Source: DATLMR01 sp035634255
Lineage (GTDB): Bacteria; Acidobacteriota; Blastocatellia; UBA7656
Direction: 5' to 3'
Length of the DNA stretch: 8,638 nucleotides
NCBI GenBank assembly: GCA_035634255.1
Contig: DASQDI010000134.1
Coordinates: 1-8,638, forward strand
Below, in pieces: positions 1 through 5,856 of this stretch. A model generated the notes under the pieces. It searched no databases, was not told the origin of the DNA, and worked only from the letters and a program-made list of their open reading frames with translations. The translations under genes and the position numbers were made by a program. The first letter of the stretch is position 1; each line of letters starts with the position of its first letter.

Positions 1-1020
1 GCCGCTCTCTATGCCAAGGTAGTCGAAGCACTGTTGCAGGTGGAGGGCCAGAGGATAATAGATTTCCGTCCCGATCCCATTCTCCTTCAGATACTCCCTG
101 AGAGAATCCCTGTCCCGACATCGCACCACGAACTGATTGTAGACATGCTCGCCCCACTCTTCTTCAACCGGCAGAACTATATTCCCCGACTCCAGGGCTC
201 CCGATTCTGCGAATAGAGTTCTGTAAAGCTCCGCGTTTCTTCTTCGCCCCCCGGCCCACTCGTCCAGATACGGCAGCTTTACTCTGAGAATCGCGGCTTG
301 AAGGGAATCGAGCCGGCTGTTTATTCCAACCGTCTCGTGAAAATATTTCTTCCTCGCCCCGTGCGCCCTCAACGCCCGCAGGCTCTCCGCAATTTCGAGG
401 TCGTCGGTCGTGATGATCCCTCCGTCCCCCGCGCCTCCAAGATTCTTCGAAGGGTAGAAACTGAACGCCGCGACCGAGCCGAGCCCCCCCGCCCTCCTCC
501 CCATGTAACTTGAGCCCAGCGCCTGCGCCGCGTCCTCTATTATCGCCAGGCCATACTCGCTCGCTAATTTGATTATAGGACCCATATTGGCGCACTGCCC
601 GAACAGGTGCACGGGCATTATGGCTCTCGTTTTCGAACTTACCGCGCGCTCGACCAATCCGGGGTCGACGTTGAAGGAGCCGGGCTCGATGTCCACGAAG
701 ACTGGGACGGCCCCGAGGCGGGCTATCGACCCCGCAGTCGCAAAAAAGGTGAAAGGGGTTGTTATGACTTCGTCGCCTTCCCCCACCCCCAGGGCCATCA
801 ACGAAAGCAGGAGCGCGTCCGAGCCCGAAGCGCACCCGACCGCGTACCGGACCTGACAGTATTCCGCTATCTCTCTCTCCAGCTCTTTCACCTCCGGGCC
901 GAGGATGAATTGCTGGCTCTCCATGACCCGCTTTATGGCCTCTCCGAGTTCAACCGAGATGCTCTCGTGCTGAGCCTTCAAATCGAGCATAGGAATAACC
1001 ATCCGTCTCTTTAATTCCAT
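1..1020 (-). CDS. DegT/DnrJ/EryC1/StrS family sugar aminotransferase, C-terminus cut by window edge
   Basis: A PLP-dependent aminotransferase of the family that converts keto-sugar nucleotides to amino-sugar nucleotides for O-antigen, capsule or other surface glycans, acting in the cytosol. The frame is open for 340 codons from ATG at 1020 to the window edge. Family members usually run about 370-400 residues, so roughly 30-60 residues lie outside. Visible landmarks are FILGPEV (38-44), ASGSDALLL (64-72, phosphate-binding region), EDAAQALGSSY (162-172, with D163 the expected pyridine-nitrogen contact), SFYPSKNLGGAGDGG (187-201, K192 the expected Schiff-base lysine) and GINSRLDSLQAAIL. The YYPLALHLQQCF block near the edge is also typical. 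ATG 1020 is preferred over in-frame ATGs at 1002 and 990 because AAGGGGAAGAG sits just upstream. The start resembles WbpE-type enzymes (UDP-3-keto-glucuronate aminotransferases), but the substrate cannot be assigned. No glycan neighbour is visible to the right; any partners would be to the left. Confidence 0.93.
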   Translation of the reverse strand, partial: MELKRRMVIPMLDLKAQHESISVELGEAIKRVMESQQFILGPEVKELEREIAEYCQVRYAVGCASGSDALLLSLMALGVGEGDEVITTPFTFFATAGSIARLGAVPVFVDIEPGSFNVDPGLVERAVSSKTRAIMPVHLFGQCANMGPIIKLASEYGLAIIEDAAQALGSSYMGRRAGGLGSVAAFSFYPSKNLGGAGDGGIITTDDLEIAESLRALRAHGARKKYFHETVGINSRLDSLQAAILRVKLPYLDEWAGGRRRNAELYRTLFAESGALESGNIVLPVEEEWGEHVYNQFVVRCRDRDSLREYLKENGIGTEIYYPLALHLQQCFDYLGIESG

Positions 1021-1067
1021 TTCTCTTCCCCTTATAAGGACCTGGGCCGCTCCAAATTAAGCTACCA

Positions 1068-1097
1068 ATATTAGCCCGAAGTAAGATTGTACGTCAA
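1068..1097 (-). promoter_or_regulatory. Sigma70-like promoter for the DegT aminotransferase
   Basis: Reading the minus strand, TTGACG (1097-1092) is followed by 18 bp and TAATAT (1073-1068), matching the sigma70 consensus at five of six and five of six positions. Transcription would start near 1061, giving a leader of about 40 nt that contains the AAGGGGAAGAG ribosome-binding region. It lies downstream of the transglycosylase terminator, so the aminotransferase appears to begin its own transcription unit. Confidence 0.65.
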
Positions 1098-1122
1098 AGT
1101 TCTTCGCCCCCTTCCAACCGGG

Positions 1123-1160
1123 AAATAAGAAGGGCTGCCCCTTCATTAAGAGGCAGCCCT
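1123..1160 (-). terminator. Intrinsic terminator after the lytic transglycosylase gene
   Basis: On the minus strand a perfect 9-bp stem, AGGGCTGCC (1160-1152) with GGCAGCCCT (1139-1131), closes a 12-nt loop that can form a further 3-bp CTT/AAG pairing. It is followed directly by the T-rich run TCTTATTT. The stem begins 26 nt after the transglycosylase stop codon. No plus-strand gene ends here, so it serves the minus-strand gene. Confidence 0.8.
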
Positions 1161-1186
1161 GTTGATCCGTTCTTTCCGGCCGAAGT

Positions 1187-2467
1187 TTACTTAATGGCCT
1201 CGCTCTGTTTGAACCCGTCTATATTACGCGCGACAAAAAAGTCGTTGATCCAATGATACTGGCGAACGTACTTGCTCGTCTCCGACATGAAGATCGGGCG
1301 CGTGTAGCTCTTCATGACGTAGGCAGTGCGCGTCCTGCCCCTCCGCGTCCGCACCTTCACCGGGACGCGGGCCGTGACTACTTTGGTCGGGCGCCTGTCC
1401 GCCGACGGCTCTTCCATCCATTCATGCTCGCCCTGAGCCATTATGGATAGTACTCGACCCACGCCCCCATTGTAGGCGGCGGCCAGGTACGGGCCTATCG
1501 TCTCGGCGGGAATCTCGCCCTTCGTCCGGATCGCCTGCCAGTCCGCGTCGCACAATAAGACCTGGGCCATCACGGCGTTGGTCGGGTCAGCCATGCCGGT
1601 CGCGAAACTCGAAAGCAGCCCCGCGGACGCATACCTGTTCAGCAGGAGCGAATACGTCGAAGGGATCATCTGCACGAGCCCCCGCGCGCCCGCCGAGCTG
1701 ACCGAATATGCGTAAGCCTTCTCCCTGTTCGTAGCTATCACCGTCAGGACCTGTTCGACCAGAGTCCTCGCATGACCCGACGACTTGAAGAGGCTCGGGT
1801 CTATGTGCTCGTTCATCAGAAGGACCGTGAGAACGTCTCGCGGGACCACGTCCACCACGAGCTTTCCGGGGAAGGCGCGCGAATAGACCCTCCGTTCCTG
1901 CAGGCGCGCGTAAGCCCTCTCTATGAACTCCGCCTGCACCGCGATCCCCTGCGCTATAACTTCTTCGGACGCGATCTCGCGCGAGTAGGGCGTGTATACG
2001 GCCTCGATGACCGGCGAGCCGGGGCCGAACCTGTTGCCTTCGTTCAGGACCGGATACTTGACCGCGAGAATCTTTCCGCCGGCCGGGTTCACGCTCACGA
2101 TGTCGGAGTTGATGCCGTTATCGCGGCGGACCGAAAGGACGAATCCGGGAGTGAGCACGTCCATGCCTTTGTCGCGCTTGATCGCCCTGGCCACCCTGAT
2201 CCCGCCCTCCGCGTCGAGGATCGCGATTGCCATCTCCCTGCCAAGGACCCCGATCACGGGCACGTCTTCATACTTCCTTCGCCCCACCTTGACGCGCCGC
2301 GTCCCGACCGTGCCCTTCACGACCTGCACGCGCTCCGACGCGAGCAGGGCCCGCGCCTCCGCGATTCTCGAAAGCAGGCCGGACCCCGGCTGCGGGCCGG
2401 CCTTGTCATTTATCTTGAAGCTGGATGTCGTGAGGAATATTAAGAGACACGCTGCTACTCTGTACAC
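1187..2467 (-). CDS. Exported SLT-domain (GH23-like) lytic transglycosylase, divergent
   Basis: Predicted peptidoglycan lytic transglycosylase, 426 aa, cleaving the MurNAc-GlcNAc bond outside the inner membrane. The start is GTG at 2467, with GGGAG and TAGGG upstream. Residues 1-16 form a short hydrophobic signal-like segment (YRVAACLLIFLTTSS) with no convincing lipobox. Residues about 30-200 match no domain I recognise. The SLT fold spans about 205-345: IDPSLF (222-227), GARGLVQMIPSTY (260-272), then LAAAYNGGVGRV (328-339), the usual C-terminal SLT signature. E249 in the sequence NREKAY is the best catalytic glutamate, but the normal ES is replaced by EK and the spacing to GARGLVQ is one residue short of the usual pattern. 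A basic stretch (KVRTRRGRTRT, 371-381) follows before a conserved-looking aromatic C-terminus (YVRQYHWINDFF). The gene looks monocistronic, with its own promoter and terminator. SLT assignment is firm; retained activity is likely but less certain. Confidence 0.88.
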   Translation of the reverse strand: MYRVAACLLIFLTTSSFKINDKAGPQPGSGLLSRIAEARALLASERVQVVKGTVGTRRVKVGRRKYEDVPVIGVLGREMAIAILDAEGGIRVARAIKRDKGMDVLTPGFVLSVRRDNGINSDIVSVNPAGGKILAVKYPVLNEGNRFGPGSPVIEAVYTPYSREIASEEVIAQGIAVQAEFIERAYARLQERRVYSRAFPGKLVVDVVPRDVLTVLLMNEHIDPSLFKSSGHARTLVEQVLTVIATNREKAYAYSVSSAGARGLVQMIPSTYSLLLNRYASAGLLSSFATGMADPTNAVMAQVLLCDADWQAIRTKGEIPAETIGPYLAAAYNGGVGRVLSIMAQGEHEWMEEPSADRRPTKVVTARVPVKVRTRRGRTRTAYVMKSYTRPIFMSETSKYVRQYHWINDFFVARNIDGFKQSEAIK

Positions 2468-2529
2468 TTCCCTACTCCCTTATGCTGATTGCGCTCCGGT
2501 TGACAGTCTCAATAACGAATGGTCGATCA

Positions 2530-2559
2530 ATACTAACAGCACCGTCATTTCACTCTCAA
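2530..2559 (-). promoter_or_regulatory. Candidate sigma70-like promoter for the lytic transglycosylase
   Basis: On the minus strand TTGAGA (2559-2554) and TAGTAT (2535-2530) are separated by 18 bp. The -10 is preceded by TGT, giving an extended -10 (TGnTAGTAT). The predicted start near 2523 leaves a leader of about 55 nt before GTG 2467. The -35 shares base 2554 with the -35 of the candidate plus-strand promoter for mscS. Confidence 0.5.
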
Positions 2560-2578
2560 TACTTTTCTCCTGTACAAT
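2549..2578 (+). promoter_or_regulatory. Candidate sigma70-like promoter for mscS
   Basis: TTCACT (2549-2554), an 18-bp spacer and TACAAT (2573-2578) give a good -10 (five of six) and a weak -35 (four of six). Transcription would begin near 2585, about 47 nt before the GTG start. A perfect TTGACA at 2500-2505 lies further upstream but has no acceptable -10 at 16-18 bp, so I prefer this pair. Confidence 0.4.
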
Positions 2579-2631
2579 CTATTTACAACATCTGAGTTTC
2601 TAACTTTGCTCCTTGACCTGGAGGGCCCATA

Positions 2632-3423
2632 GTGGATTTCGACCTGAATCCGGAACTGATCAATGACCTGAAACTGAGAGCAATCACCTTCGCCCCGAGC
2701 CTACTCTACGCCGCCCTCATCCTCTTCGCAGGGCTGGTAGTCAACAGGGTGGCCAGGCGGTGGCTGTCGGCCCTGATCTCCCGAAGCAGGTTCTCGGGCG
2801 ACCTCCTGCTGAAGAATTTCTTCCTGAGGACCGCCTCGTTCGTGATCCTTGCCCTGACCATCCTCACGGCCCTGGCGCAACTGAACTTCGACGTTCAAAC
2901 CTTCGTCGCGGGCCTGGGGGTGACGGGGCTGATAGTCGGCTTCGCGCTCAAAGACACCCTCTCAAACTTCGCGTCGGGCGTCCTGCTGCTCGTCTACCGC
3001 CCGTTTCGCGCGGGCGAGCTGATCGAAGTCGATGGGGCCAGGGGCACCGTCGACGAGCTGACCATCGTCAACATGCAGATGACCACGACCGACGGGGTCT
3101 GCGTCATCATGCCCAACTCAAAGGTGTGGGGCTCGAAGATAACCAACTTTTCGCAGAGCCGCCAGCGCCGCCTCTCTCTGAGCCTGAAAGTGCGCCTGGA
3201 AGAGGCGGAGAGGGCCGTGGCGATAATAAGAGAATCTCTGGAAGGGGACGGGAGGATTCTGGGGGACCCGCCCCTTGAGGTCAGAATCGAGGGGATATCC
3301 AACAACGCCGCCACCCTGTCGATCACCCCCTGGACCGACCCGAAGAACTTCAAGGATACGGGGGCCGATGTCTACCTGAAACTCAAGCGCGCTCTGAAGG
3401 AGGCGGGCGTCAGGATTCTTTAG
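2632..3423 (+). CDS. mscS: MscS-family small-conductance mechanosensitive channel
   Basis: Inner-membrane channel expected to open under membrane tension and release solutes during hypo-osmotic shock. It has 263 residues against 286 in E. coli MscS, the minimal three-helix form. The start is GTG 2632 with GGAGG at 2620-2624, seven bases upstream. Hydrophobic segments lie at about 20-40, 67-86 and 90-121. The third is the pore helix, with GLIVGFALKDTLSNFASG followed by VYRPFRAGE (121-129), and then the beta-domain (GTVDELTIVNMQMTTTDG and IMPNSKVW). Compared with E. coli from memory, pore residues L105/L109 are L100/F104 here, the Q112-G113 hinge is K107-D108, and G121 is conserved as G116. The cytosolic cage domain ends at residue 263. 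It is the only plus-strand gene, divergent from the transglycosylase and convergent with the hydrolase, so it is transcribed alone. Confidence 0.93.
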   Translation: MDFDLNPELINDLKLRAITFAPSLLYAALILFAGLVVNRVARRWLSALISRSRFSGDLLLKNFFLRTASFVILALTILTALAQLNFDVQTFVAGLGVTGLIVGFALKDTLSNFASGVLLLVYRPFRAGELIEVDGARGTVDELTIVNMQMTTTDGVCVIMPNSKVWGSKITNFSQSRQRRLSLSLKVRLEEAERAVAIIRESLEGDGRILGDPPLEVRIEGISNNAATLSITPWTDPKNFKDTGADVYLKLKRALKEAGVRIL

Positions 3424-3462
3424 GTCCGGCGTTGCCCCCCCCGCGAGAGCGACACCGAACCG

Positions 3463-3486
3463 CCTCAGGAGAGGGCCTCTCTGAGG
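3463..3486. repeat. Stem-loop spanning the hydrolase stop codon between convergent genes
   Basis: CCTCAG (3463-3468) pairs with CTGAGG (3481-3486). After a one-base bulge AGAG pairs with CTCT, leaving a tight loop. The hydrolase TGA (3467-3465) lies inside it, and it sits 40 bp after the mscS stop. No T-run follows on either strand, so it is not a standard intrinsic terminator. It could act as a 3'-end barrier or stabiliser for either transcript. Confidence 0.45.
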
Positions 3487-4151
3487 AAGGCGTTCACGCT
3501 CCTCCAGGCATCCTTCGCGGCCTCTTCGTCGTACGCCTCCGGCCGGGTGTCGTTGAAAAACGCATGGCCGACGCCCTTGTAAATCTTGACCTTCCCCTCT
3601 TTGCCATACTTATCGAGCGCCGACTTCAGCCGCCCCATCTTGTCCAGGGTGATCCAATTGTCCTGCTCGGCCCCGATGAAGAGCACTCGGGCCTTCAGGT
3701 TTTTTAACTCCTCGTCCGGCGGCACGTCCCCGTAGAAGGGGGCCGAGGCTTTTATATCCGAGTTGCGGGTAGCCAGAAGGAGCGCGAACGAGCCGCCCAT
3801 GCAGAACCCCGTGACCGCGAGCTTCCCCGCGTCAACCTGCTCCTGCCCCTTCAGGTAATCGACCGCCCCATCGAGAATAGCGAGGGCCCTGTTCAGGTCG
3901 AGCTCCTGCATCAGCCTCGCCGCCTCCTCGGGGTCTTTCGTGATCGTACCGTCGTACAGGTCCGGCGCGAGCGCCGCATAGCCCTCCCCCGCGAACCGGT
4001 TCGCGATGTCTTTAGCGTGATCGTTGAGGCCCCACCACTCGTGGATCACGATCAGGCCCGGCCTCTTGCCCCCGCCCTCCGGCCCGACCAGGTAGCCTCG
4101 GGCCGTCCGGCCCCCGGCTTCAAACTCGACCATCTTTGATTGATTTGCCAT
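3465..4151 (-). CDS. Dienelactone hydrolase family protein (alpha/beta hydrolase)
   Basis: Predicted cytosolic alpha/beta hydrolase, 228 aa, close to the roughly 236 aa of classical dienelactone hydrolase (carboxymethylenebutenolidase), which opens a lactone ring with a cysteine nucleophile. The triad is visible: C117 in the elbow GFCMGG (115-120), D164 in GAEQD (160-164) and H196 in GVGHAFF (193-199). The family glutamate is E38 in IHEWWGLN (36-43). PFYGD (138-142) is also typical. ATG 4151 is chosen because GGGAGAAGGGAA precedes it. The same frame extends to ATG 4211, but those 20 residues are basic, unlike the family, and overlap an intrinsic terminator hairpin. No aromatic-degradation genes adjoin it, so a ring-cleavage pathway role is not supported; most genomic members have unknown esterase or lactonase substrates. 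The leader is oddly short after the ccsA terminator. Confidence 0.92.
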   Translation of the reverse strand: MANQSKMVEFEAGGRTARGYLVGPEGGGKRPGLIVIHEWWGLNDHAKDIANRFAGEGYAALAPDLYDGTITKDPEEAARLMQELDLNRALAILDGAVDYLKGQEQVDAGKLAVTGFCMGGSFALLLATRNSDIKASAPFYGDVPPDEELKNLKARVLFIGAEQDNWITLDKMGRLKSALDKYGKEGKVKIYKGVGHAFFNDTRPEAYDEEAAKDAWRSVNAFLREALS

Positions 4152-4173
4152 TTCCCTTCTCCCATCCGTCGAC

Positions 4174-4206
4174 GTTAAAAAGTCAGGGCGGGACCGAGCC
4201 CGCCCT
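4174..4206 (-). terminator. Intrinsic terminator after resB-ccsA
   Basis: On the minus strand a perfect 8-bp GC-rich stem, AGGGCGGG (4206-4199) with CCCGCCCT (4192-4185), closes a 6-nt loop CTCGGT. Three bases (GAC) are followed by TTTTT (4181-4177). It lies about 63 nt after the ccsA stop codon and only about 23 nt before the hydrolase ATG. The 3-nt gap before the T-run makes it slightly weaker than ideal. Confidence 0.68.
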
Positions 4207-4269
4207 TCCATTCAATCTTCAGTTAAAGAATTTCACGGCCGATCTTCAGCCCCCTCTTCCCTCGCGCGA

Positions 4270-5856
4270 TCAGGCGTAAGAGTGAAGCCCCGGCAACAGG
4301 TAGCTCACCCCGAGCCACGTGAATATCACGAGGGCGAACCCGAGCAGAGCGAAGTAGGCGCTGCGCCTGCCTCGCCACCCGTGCGAGATCCGCGTGTGCA
4401 GGAATCCCGCGTAGGCCATCCACGCCACGAGCGCGCCGACCTCCTTCGAGTCCCACCCCCAGTAACGACCCCACGACTCGTTGGCCCACACCGCCCCCGT
4501 GATCAGCAGCAGAGAGAGCAGGGGGAAGGCCACGCCCACCGTCCTGTAGAGCAGGCCGTCCAGAGATTGCAGGGACGGGATGGCCGAGACCACGTCCTCG
4601 CGCCTCCACGCGAAGAGCGAGACCATCACCAGCACTACGAACAGGCCGATCAGCCCCCCGAACTCCACGGGGTTCGATTTCATGTTGATCGAGAACTGCG
4701 CGGGCTCTTCCTGCTGGAGCCACTTGTCGGCAAGCTCCTGATGGCGTTCCGCGGGCCAGCCGGCATTCATCTGCTTGTTCAGGTACTCCCCGAAAGCCGG
4801 CTTCTCCCGCTCGGGAATCTGCGCGACGAAGTTATTAACGTTCGTCATCTGAGACATCTTCTGGGGGAAGGCGAGCCAGGAGAATACGGCGATCAGCACT
4901 ATGGCCTGAAGCGCCGCCGACAGCCTGAAGATTCGCCACCCGACCCTGCGGGCCTTCTCGTCCGTCCTGACCCAGTCAATCGTGAACAGCAGCAGAGACG
5001 CCAGTATCGCGAGCATAGTCACGACCATGATCGGCCCGACTCCGGGCAGCGCCGCGCGCGCCGGGAGGGGCGTCTTGTTGAAGAAGAGGGCAACCCCGTA
5101 CTCCCCATGGAACGGCACCCCGAACCTGCCGATGGTCCCATATATCAGAAGGCCGAACAGGCACGCCGCTATCGCTATGGCCTCCGACCGCACCCCGTCC
5201 TTGAGCAGGTACGCGAAAGCGATGCCGAAGCTGACCAGACAGACCCCGTAGCCTATCGTCGCTATCGAGACGTGAATCGGCCTCCAGTAGCTGTCGAGGA
5301 TCGGCGGCAGGGTCCTGATCTCGTTGCCCAGGAAGATCGCCAGAGTCAGGATCACCGTCACTATCGGCATCGACATCGCCGAGAGGAATTCGAACTTCGG
5401 CTTTCGGACGATCACCAGAGTCGTCACCGCCGCGCCCGCGCAGAAGCCGAGCGTCAGCGGGTAGAGGTTGTCGAGCGGGAAGTACCTCCACACCCCATTG
5501 ATCCCTTCCTTCCACCCCTCGGCGTCGCCCGCCTCGACCCAGCGTATCATCCAGCCGGACAGGTTGAAGCAGTACCCGATGGCTATCGTTATCAGCCCGA
5601 GGCGGCTCAACACCCGCTCCTTGACGAAGAGGTTGGTCACGGCGATGACCGCCGCGCTCATGTAACAGATCAAGGCCAGAAGCGTCAGCGCGCCCTCTTT
5701 CAGGAAGTTGCCCGGGCCCAGCTCGACGCGCGCCATCACCAGAGCGACGGTCGCCAGCATCGGGACGATGACCGGCCACAGCCCGAGTATCTTAGCCGGC
5801 AGGCTCAGTTCCATCTCGGGAACAAGGGACTCATTCTGCTTTATGGCTTGGCTCAT
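4270..5856 (-). CDS. ccsA: System II cytochrome c biogenesis protein CcsA (ResC), with large internal insertion
   Basis: Polytopic inner-membrane protein of the heme-handling (WWD) superfamily. With ResB it exports heme and attaches it to apocytochrome c at CXXCH sites outside the membrane. It has 528 aa and about 13 hydrophobic segments. The WWD motif is NESWGRYWGWDSKE (459-472), with S470 where most CcsA proteins have proline. Candidate heme-ligand histidines are H195 (SYWRPIHVS), H487 (FLHTR) and H525 (GLHSYA, the typical C-terminus). The H487-H525 spacing is normal, but H195 to H487 is far longer than usual: residues about 220-428 appear inserted before SLQSLDGLLYR and include four membrane-like segments and a soluble stretch (about 331-395). 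The start is ATG 5856 with GGAGGAGG five bases upstream, inside the end of resB; the 26-bp overlap implies translational coupling. No ccdA or thioredoxin-like resA lies nearby. Confidence 0.94.
   Translation of the reverse strand: MSQAIKQNESLVPEMELSLPAKILGLWPVIVPMLATVALVMARVELGPGNFLKEGALTLLALICYMSAAVIAVTNLFVKERVLSRLGLITIAIGYCFNLSGWMIRWVEAGDAEGWKEGINGVWRYFPLDNLYPLTLGFCAGAAVTTLVIVRKPKFEFLSAMSMPIVTVILTLAIFLGNEIRTLPPILDSYWRPIHVSIATIGYGVCLVSFGIAFAYLLKDGVRSEAIAIAACLFGLLIYGTIGRFGVPFHGEYGVALFFNKTPLPARAALPGVGPIMVVTMLAILASLLLFTIDWVRTDEKARRVGWRIFRLSAALQAIVLIAVFSWLAFPQKMSQMTNVNNFVAQIPEREKPAFGEYLNKQMNAGWPAERHQELADKWLQQEEPAQFSINMKSNPVEFGGLIGLFVVLVMVSLFAWRREDVVSAIPSLQSLDGLLYRTVGVAFPLLSLLLITGAVWANESWGRYWGWDSKEVGALVAWMAYAGFLHTRISHGWRGRRSAYFALLGFALVIFTWLGVSYLLPGLHSYA

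Noticed and set aside
164..835. Minus-strand frame of 223 codons inside the aminotransferase
   Set aside because: It is the +1 frame of the real aminotransferase, whose frame stays open from 1020 to the window edge with all family motifs.
2500..2528. Perfect TTGACA as the mscS promoter
   Set aside because: No acceptable -10 lies 16-18 bp downstream (TCGATC at 17 bp). The pair at 2549-2578 is more plausible.
1772..2603. Plus-strand frames opposite the transglycosylase and in its upstream gap
   Set aside because: Arg/His-rich antisense translations without ribosome sites or motifs.
4152..4211. N-terminal extension of the hydrolase to ATG 4211
   Set aside because: The 20 extra residues are basic, encoded by a terminator hairpin, and not typical of the family. 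ATG 4151 has the better ribosome site and gives the usual length.
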